Shown: positions 6,592 through 11,856 of the stretch, piece after piece | How the letters are laid out: each line of letters begins with the position of its first letter | Position numbering within the stretch: the stretch's first letter is position 1 | DNA from: Sphingomicrobium sp. | GTDB taxonomy: Bacteria; Pseudomonadota; Alphaproteobacteria; Sphingomonadales; Sphingomonadaceae | Length of the DNA: 11,856 bases | NCBI GenBank assembly: GCA_030146725.1 | Contig: JASLBJ010000097.1 | Coordinates: 1 to 11,856 of the forward strand | Direction: 5' to 3' | Made by a program: the position numbers and the translations under genes | The notes under the pieces: generated by a model | Told to the model about the DNA's origin: nothing | The model's database searches: none | What the model saw: only the letters and a program-made list of their open reading frames with translations

Positions 6592-8031
6592 ATGTACCGC
6601 CTGCTGGCCGTTGCTGCCCTGTTCGTGTCTTCAGTCGCTTACGGCCATGTGAAGTGGTTCGAAGCATATGAAGTCTCGGCCGAGCCGGTGCCGGTCTCGG
6701 CGACCCTGTCGCTGCCCTCCTTCTGGCTCGCAACCGCCCTGGTGCTGTTCCTGTTCGCGGTCACGACTTTTCTCGAGCGGCGGACGGCCGGTGTCGCTGC
6801 GATGCGCCTGCTCGATGCCGGGACGAGGCCGCTGCGCGAGAATGCCGATGCGTTCATCATTGCGGTGCTCGCGGCTTTCTTCATTGCACTGTTTGCCGTC
6901 GGCGGCACGTATCTGACACCGGAACTGAAGACCGAGTCGGAGTGGGTGCCGTGGGCGCAGCTGGTCATCGCGCTGCTTGTCGTGTTCCGGAAAACGCGTC
7001 CTGTCGCCGCCGTCGCGATCGTCCTGCTGTGGGCGTTCACGCTCCGCGACTACGACCTGTTCCACTTGTTCGATTACCTCGCGCTCGGACTCGGGCTCGC
7101 CGGATTTCTCCTGCTCTCCGGCCTCACCAACAAGTGGCACGAGGACCGCTTTGCCGTTCTCCGGTGGGGCATTGCACTCGCCCTGATGTGGTCGAGCATG
7201 GAAAAATTCATGTACCCGCAGTGGTTCATGCCGCTGCTCGAGGAGAAGCCGTTCCTCGCCTTCGGAATTCCGTTCGAGCCGTATACCACCATGGCCGGCG
7301 TCGCCGAGTTCACCCTCGGGTTCGGCTTGCTGTGGACGCCGCTGGTCCGGCGGCTATCCGCTGCAGCACTGTTCGCCTTGATGTTTGCCGCAGTCTATCC
7401 GTTTGGCCGCGTCGACCTGATCGGGCATGCGACGATCCTTGCTGCGTTGCTCGTCGTCATCGCCGATCCGGTCCGCGAGCATGCGCTGGAGGTTGCGCCG
7501 CACGATCGCCGGGCAACCCTGTTCGTTCCGGTCGGACTGGCAATTGCCCTCGCTGTGACCATGACGTCGTATGCCGGGCTTCATCACCTCATCTACGATC
7601 GCGCGAGCGGACAGCTGGCAGCGTTACTTCGGCCGGAATCCGCCGCGCCTGCGCATGCCGGAGCCGGCGCCCCCCCGGGCGCTTTCTGGCGTGGACAGGA
7701 ACATTACCATGGCCGTGAAGGGGCTGTGCGGGCCCCCGACGAAGGCGCCACTGCAGCGATGATGGCCACGATGGACCGGATGCACCGCGACATGGGCCGG
7801 TCGCAGGTGACCGGCAATCTCGACACGGACTTCGTAACGCTGATGGTTCCGCATCATCAGTCGGCCGTCGACATGGCGCGCATCTATCTGGAAAACGGCC
7901 GCAACCCGCAACTTCGTGCGCTGGCGCAGCACATCATCGACTCACAGCAGGACGAGATCCGATTCATGCGCGCGCGCAGCGGAGCACCTGCCGGAGGCGC
8001 GGCCGAGACGCCGGGACAAAGCGGCCACTAG
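6592..8031 (+). CDS. multi-pass membrane protein fused to C-terminal DUF305 domain; putative copper/metal-related
   Basis: This 479-residue protein starts at ATG 6592 behind GGAGA. The signal peptide MYRLLAVAALFVSSVAYG is likely cut after Gly18, so the mature chain begins HVKWFEAYEV. About eight or nine membrane helices follow between residues 44 and 332, with WGIALALMWSSMEKFMYPQWF (192-212), GVAEFTLGFGLLWTP and DLIGHATILAALLVV reminiscent of DoxX-like membrane proteins. A linker at 350-400 is rich in His and Met (HAGAG, EHYHGRE, MMATMDRMHRDMG). Residues 408-460 form a DUF305 domain: LDTDFVTLMVPHHQSAVDMA with His421-His422, then LRALAQHIIDSQQDEIRFM. DUF305 is ferritin-like, and the cyanobacterial member CopM binds copper. 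The fusion, the terminal His and the His/Met linker suggest periplasmic metal handling; function is inferred. It converges on thiC. Confidence 0.9.
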   Translation: MYRLLAVAALFVSSVAYGHVKWFEAYEVSAEPVPVSATLSLPSFWLATALVLFLFAVTTFLERRTAGVAAMRLLDAGTRPLRENADAFIIAVLAAFFIALFAVGGTYLTPELKTESEWVPWAQLVIALLVVFRKTRPVAAVAIVLLWAFTLRDYDLFHLFDYLALGLGLAGFLLLSGLTNKWHEDRFAVLRWGIALALMWSSMEKFMYPQWFMPLLEEKPFLAFGIPFEPYTTMAGVAEFTLGFGLLWTPLVRRLSAAALFALMFAAVYPFGRVDLIGHATILAALLVVIADPVREHALEVAPHDRRATLFVPVGLAIALAVTMTSYAGLHHLIYDRASGQLAALLRPESAAPAHAGAGAPPGAFWRGQEHYHGREGAVRAPDEGATAAMMATMDRMHRDMGRSQVTGNLDTDFVTLMVPHHQSAVDMARIYLENGRNPQLRALAQHIIDSQQDEIRFMRARSGAPAGGAAETPGQSGH

Positions 8032-8041
8032 CCGCCGGCCA

Positions 8042-8044
<3 letters not shown>
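8021..8044. repeat. repeated GGCCACTA and small hairpin at convergent gene ends
   Basis: GGCCACTA occurs at 8023-8030 and 8037-8044. The first copy contributes the TAG stop (8029-8031) of the DUF305 fusion gene, and the second, read on the minus strand, gives the TAG stop of thiC. GCGGC/GCCGC (8021-8035) could fold as a 5-bp hairpin but lacks a T tract. No standard intrinsic terminator is visible for either gene. Confidence 0.5.
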
Positions 8045-10008
<1,964 letters not shown>

Positions 10009-10062
10009 GTCCATTGCTTACGCGCGCTCGGAGCCGGACGCCAGTGGAGGCGTTGCCCCTTG

Positions 10063-10371
10063 ATGCACGTGATCGAGATATTCCTGCCGCTGAAGCGCAA
10101 GGACGGTAGCGAACAGCCCGCCGGCCTGTTCGCCGAAGTCCGGGCCGAGCTGGTCGACCGCTTCGGCGGGCTGACCGCCTTCACGCGGTCGCCGGCGGAA
10201 GGATTGTGGGAGAGCGGGGAAGGCGAAGTCGACCGCGATTCGATCGTCATCTTCGAAGTGATGGCCGAGCAGGTCGATAGGCCCTGGTGGGCCGATTACC
10301 GTGCCGGGCTCGAGCGCCGGTTCGGCCAGGACGAAGTCGTCGTCCGGGCGTCGCCGAGCGAGCGGCTGTAA
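10063..10371 (+). CDS. uncharacterised 102-residue protein
   Basis: The start chosen is ATG 10063; GGAGG (10046-10050) is 12 nt upstream, slightly far, and an in-frame TTG at 10060 would be a little closer. A longer reading back to 9889 would run through the TPP riboswitch and is rejected. The protein has no signal peptide or membrane segment. It begins with a strand MHVIEIFLPLK, then a helix LFAEVRAELVDRFGG, the segment LTAFTRSPAEGLWES, a strand DSIVIFEVMAE and a helix WWADYRAGLERRFGQDEVVVRAS. This strand-helix-strand-strand-helix-strand order suggests a ferredoxin-like or dimeric alpha/beta barrel fold. I recognise the pattern from unnamed proteobacterial proteins but know no function. It diverges from thiC and ends at a strong terminator. 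Confidence 0.8.
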   Translation: MHVIEIFLPLKRKDGSEQPAGLFAEVRAELVDRFGGLTAFTRSPAEGLWESGEGEVDRDSIVIFEVMAEQVDRPWWADYRAGLERRFGQDEVVVRASPSERL

Positions 10372-10379
10372 AAGCGAAA

Positions 10380-10415
10380 GAGCCCGGCGGCTCATCGCCA
10401 CCGGGCTCCATTTTT
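10380..10415. terminator. bidirectional intrinsic terminator between convergent genes
   Basis: GAGCCCGG (10380-10387) pairs with CCGGGCTC (10401-10408) as a perfect 8-bp GC-rich stem with a 13-nt loop. On the + strand TTTTT (10411-10415) follows. On the minus strand the hairpin is followed by TTTCGCTTTT (10379 down to 10370). It ends the 102-residue protein gene on one side and the EF-hand gene on the other. Confidence 0.88.
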
Positions 10416-10433
10416 CGTCGCGGTGCGGTTGCC

Positions 10434-10955
10434 TTAGCGGCGACGCATCGCCTGGGCTTCCTGCGGGGTCAGCGTGCCGTCCTTGTTGGCATCGCCGCGG
10501 TCGAAGCCGGCGAGCGGCGGGGCACGATATTCCGCGGCACTGACCTTGCCGTCCTTGTTGGTGTCCAGCTGGGTGATCATCTGCGCCGGGGTCTCGGTGG
10601 CCCGCGGCGGCGTCGCGGCGGCCCTGAACTCGGCCAGGCTGAGCTGGTTGTCCTTGTTCGTGTCGAGGCGCCGGTACTCGGTCTCCAGCCGCTGCTGCTG
10701 CGCGGCCGCTGCCTGCTGCAGCGCGCGCTGCTGCGCGGTGCCGACCTCCGCCGCCGACAGCGAGCCGTCCTTATTGGCGTCGAGCGTCGCGAAGCGGTTG
10801 TCGATGTTGCGGATAACGTCCGCGCGGGTCGCCGGCCGCTGTGCCGCCGGCGCTTGCGCCTGGGCCTGTGCGGCCTGGACGGTCGGCGCCGCAAGCGCGG
10901 CCGCGGACAGTGCGGAAGCGGCAACGGCCGCAAGTGAAATCATTCGGAACGCCAC
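10434..10955 (-). CDS. secreted EF-hand protein with four calcium-binding loops
   Basis: The protein has 173 residues from GTG 10953-10955, chosen because AAAGGAG lies 8 nt upstream. The next Met (10943) is too far from that site, and the frame further upstream is intergenic. The N-terminus VAFRMISLAAVAASALSAAALA is a signal peptide with likely cleavage in the AAPTVQA region, followed by an Ala/Gln-rich linker. Four 12-residue EF loops are seen: DANKDGSLSAAE (59-70), DTNKDNQLSLAE (98-109, Asn in place of Gly at loop position 6), DTNKDGKVSAAE (131-142) and DANKDGTLTPQE (155-166). Between loops 1 and 2 lies a Gln/Ala-rich helix (about 74-96) that could form a coiled coil. A periplasmic calcium-binding role is likely; the partner is unknown. 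Confidence 0.92.
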   Translation of the reverse strand: MAFRMISLAAVAASALSAAALAAPTVQAAQAQAQAPAAQRPATRADVIRNIDNRFATLDANKDGSLSAAEVGTAQQRALQQAAAAQQQRLETEYRRLDTNKDNQLSLAEFRAAATPPRATETPAQMITQLDTNKDGKVSAAEYRAPPLAGFDRGDANKDGTLTPQEAQAMRRR

Positions 10956-10963
10956 TTTATATT

Positions 10964-10967
10964 CTCC
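10964..10967 (-). promoter_or_regulatory. ribosome binding site deciding the GTG start of the EF-hand gene
   Basis: GGAG within AAAGGAG on the minus strand lies 8 nt before GTG 10955. The alternative ATG at 10943 would be about 20 nt away. Confidence 0.75.
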
Positions 10968-11001
10968 TTTGAAAGGGTCGGGTGAAGCTCGCGTCGGAGC
11001 G

Positions 11002-11030
11002 CGCATAACAAGCGCCGCGCGCAGCGTCGA
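11002..11030 (-). promoter_or_regulatory. candidate promoter for the EF-hand gene
   Basis: On the minus strand TCGACG (11025-11030) and TATGCG (11002-11007) are 17 nt apart, with TG one base before the -10 (extended -10 form), about 45 nt before the GTG start. Matches are partial, so the call is tentative. Confidence 0.28.
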
Positions 11031-11100
11031 CAGCGGGCGGATGGTTGCCGCCGCGACATTGCTGATAGCTGAATTGAGGGAAATTCCATAGGCCGCCCCT

Positions 11101-11112
11101 CGCGCGCGCGCG
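11101..11112. repeat. short CG dinucleotide run
   Basis: Six CG units in a row lie in the divergent intergenic region. Such a run can slip during replication, but it is short and sits in no gene. Confidence 0.6.
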
Positions 11113-11164
11113 CGAAGACACAAGGAGACCGCGCTTCGGGGCCTGTTGCGCCCGGGACACAGTC

Positions 11165-11222
11165 TTTGGGCTTAGGCGACCCAAAAGCAAAACGGACCAA
11201 GTTCCATGCATTGATTTTGCTT
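11165..11222. repeat. hairpin plus inverted repeat upstream of the surface-protein gene
   Basis: TTTGGG (11165-11170) pairs with CCCAAA (11180-11185) across a 9-nt loop. Next to it is a perfect 8-bp inverted repeat, AAGCAAAA (11185-11192) and TTTTGCTT (11215-11222), with a 22-nt spacer. The stretch is more AT-rich than its surroundings and overlaps a candidate -35 box. It may be an operator or a structured leader; no known site is recognised. Confidence 0.5.
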
Positions 11223-11238
11223 CGACCGGTGGTATCCA
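11211..11238 (+). promoter_or_regulatory. candidate promoter for the surface-protein gene
   Basis: TTGATT (11211-11216) and TATCCA (11233-11238) are 16 nt apart. The right arm of the 8-bp inverted repeat lies across the -35. If used, the leader would be about 130 nt long and would contain the REP-like element. Confidence 0.28.
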
Positions 11239-11275
11239 AGAACCACGAGTTTCCGGCTTTAGCGGGGACAACCAT
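11231..11275. repeat. degenerate REP-like intergenic element (PAKAG type)
   Basis: On the minus strand this stretch reads GTTGTCCCCGCTAAAGCCGG and, if translated, gives VVPAKAGNSWFLD. This resembles the VIPAKAGI spurious peptide produced by a common family of intergenic repeats with a CCCGCxxxxGCGGG core. The core here (CCGGCTTTAGCGG) is an imperfect palindrome. No second copy is present in the window, so the call rests on memory of the family. Confidence 0.5.
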
Positions 11276-11374
11276 GCGTATGCGACGAGTTCGGGGTCGT
11301 TGCGGTTGGGTGTTCAAGATGGGGCCTGGGGAAGAAATCACCCCCGCGGTTTGCGGAAAAAGACAGGGGATTAA

Positions 11375-11856
11375 ATGATGAAGACCACGACTTGGCGCAC
11401 TGCGCTTCTTACCGGAGCTTCGCTCTCGGCACTCGGCTTTGCGGCTCCCGCATTCGCCCAGGCCGGACCGCCGGAGCCCGTTACGGGGCACATGGCTGGC
11501 CCCGCCGGCCACGTCATCGTCGCTGCAGGCGACATCGTCGACACTCTGGTGATCTGCGACATCGCTCCTGCCACGCCGACCAGCCCGTGCGTCTATGGCG
11601 AAACGGCCATCGGCACCGGCGTGCAGGCGGCTATCGTCACCGACCAGCCGACCGGCATGATCATCCAGGATCTGGAATCGACCGGCGGCAGCGCCCTCGG
11701 AAACGTCATCAACAACGGTGATGCCCGCATCGAAGCTTGGGCGGAAGCAACCGGCGGCCTCGTCGCCGACGCCAGCGCCTACATCGACACCGGCGTTGCC
11801 CAGGTCGTTGAAGCGCTCGACACCGCGACTGCGAACTTCACCAACAACGCGACGCT
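11375..11856 (+). CDS. secreted surface/adhesin-like protein, N-terminal part (3' truncated by window)
   Basis: The frame is open from ATG 11375 (ATGATG, the second ATG being equally possible) to the window edge, 160 codons. AGGGG lies 5 nt upstream. The signal peptide MMKTTTWRTALLTGASLSALGFAAPAFA is probably cut after AFA (residue 28). The mature part begins with a Pro/Gly stretch, then has VIVAAGDIVDTLVICDI with Cys61 and Cys72 as a possible disulfide pair. From about 90 it becomes a Thr/Asn/Ala/Gly-rich, strand-type sequence (LGNVINNGDARIEAWAEATGG, GVAQVVEALDTATANFTNNAT). This composition is typical of large beta-helix or autotransporter-like surface proteins, but the C-terminus needed to identify a translocator lies outside the window. 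No named family is claimed. Confidence 0.75.
   Translation, partial: MMKTTTWRTALLTGASLSALGFAAPAFAQAGPPEPVTGHMAGPAGHVIVAAGDIVDTLVICDIAPATPTSPCVYGETAIGTGVQAAIVTDQPTGMIIQDLESTGGSALGNVINNGDARIEAWAEATGGLVADASAYIDTGVAQVVEALDTATANFTNNAT

Noticed and set aside
4907..6733. 608-codon open frame on the minus strand
   Set aside because: It lies opposite yaiI, the DUF6152 gene and the membrane-protein gene, which are clear families. The product is Arg/Asp/Gln-rich without any domain, typical of antisense frames in GC-rich DNA.
10940..11512. 190-codon minus-strand frame containing VVPAKAGNSWFLD
   Set aside because: This is the typical spurious product of an intergenic PAKAG-type repeat, and the frame runs into the antisense of the surface-protein gene.

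Overview
The window is about 11.9 kb of GC-rich, densely packed bacterial chromosome. Its gene content points to an alphaproteobacterium, most likely of the Sphingomonadales. The supporting signs are the adjacent ubiquinol-cytochrome c chaperone, DUF177/YceD and BamE genes, a Gly-rich SSB tail, a glycine-rich S41 lipoprotein protease, a ThiC of about 620 residues, and a DUF6152/membrane-protein pair. The assignment is by family resemblance only; no marker gene such as rRNA is present.

Layout, left to right. (1) Position 1-147 is the 3' end of ssb on the + strand. (2) Two overlapping minus-strand genes follow: a peptidase S41 lipoprotein (934-2388), then a putative secreted lipoprotein whose GTG start lies inside the end of the protease gene (255-944). 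(3) Also on the minus strand are a ubiquinol-cytochrome c chaperone gene and a DUF177/YceD gene joined by a GTGA stop/start overlap. They diverge from bamE. (4) A plus-strand run holds bamE, a DUF1810 gene with an abnormal 3' end, a small lipoprotein and yaiI (DUF188). (5) Next is a two-gene unit of a secreted DUF6152 protein and a four-helix membrane protein (DUF6644-like). After a 251-bp gap comes a large multi-pass membrane protein fused to a C-terminal DUF305 domain. (6) thiC is on the minus strand with a TPP riboswitch in its leader. It converges on the DUF305 fusion gene with only 10 bp between stop codons. (7) A 102-residue uncharacterised protein diverges from thiC and ends at a strong bidirectional terminator, which it shares with a minus-strand four-EF-hand secreted protein. 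(8) A 419-bp divergent intergenic region with hairpins and a degenerate REP-like element leads into the 5' part of a secreted repeat-type surface protein, cut by the window edge.

Most of the window is housekeeping: DNA replication (ssb), outer-membrane assembly (bamE), complex III assembly, ribosome-linked YceD, and thiamine synthesis under TPP control. The least ordinary part is 5.5-8.0 kb. Two different exported proteins there are each predicted to begin with histidine after signal-peptide removal (HHGWSSY and HVKWF). One is paired with a small membrane protein, and the other is fused to DUF305, a domain with a copper-binding precedent (CopM). I infer a possible periplasmic copper or other metal-handling module; the sequence suggests this but does not prove it. 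No tRNA, rRNA, CRISPR array or insertion sequence was found.
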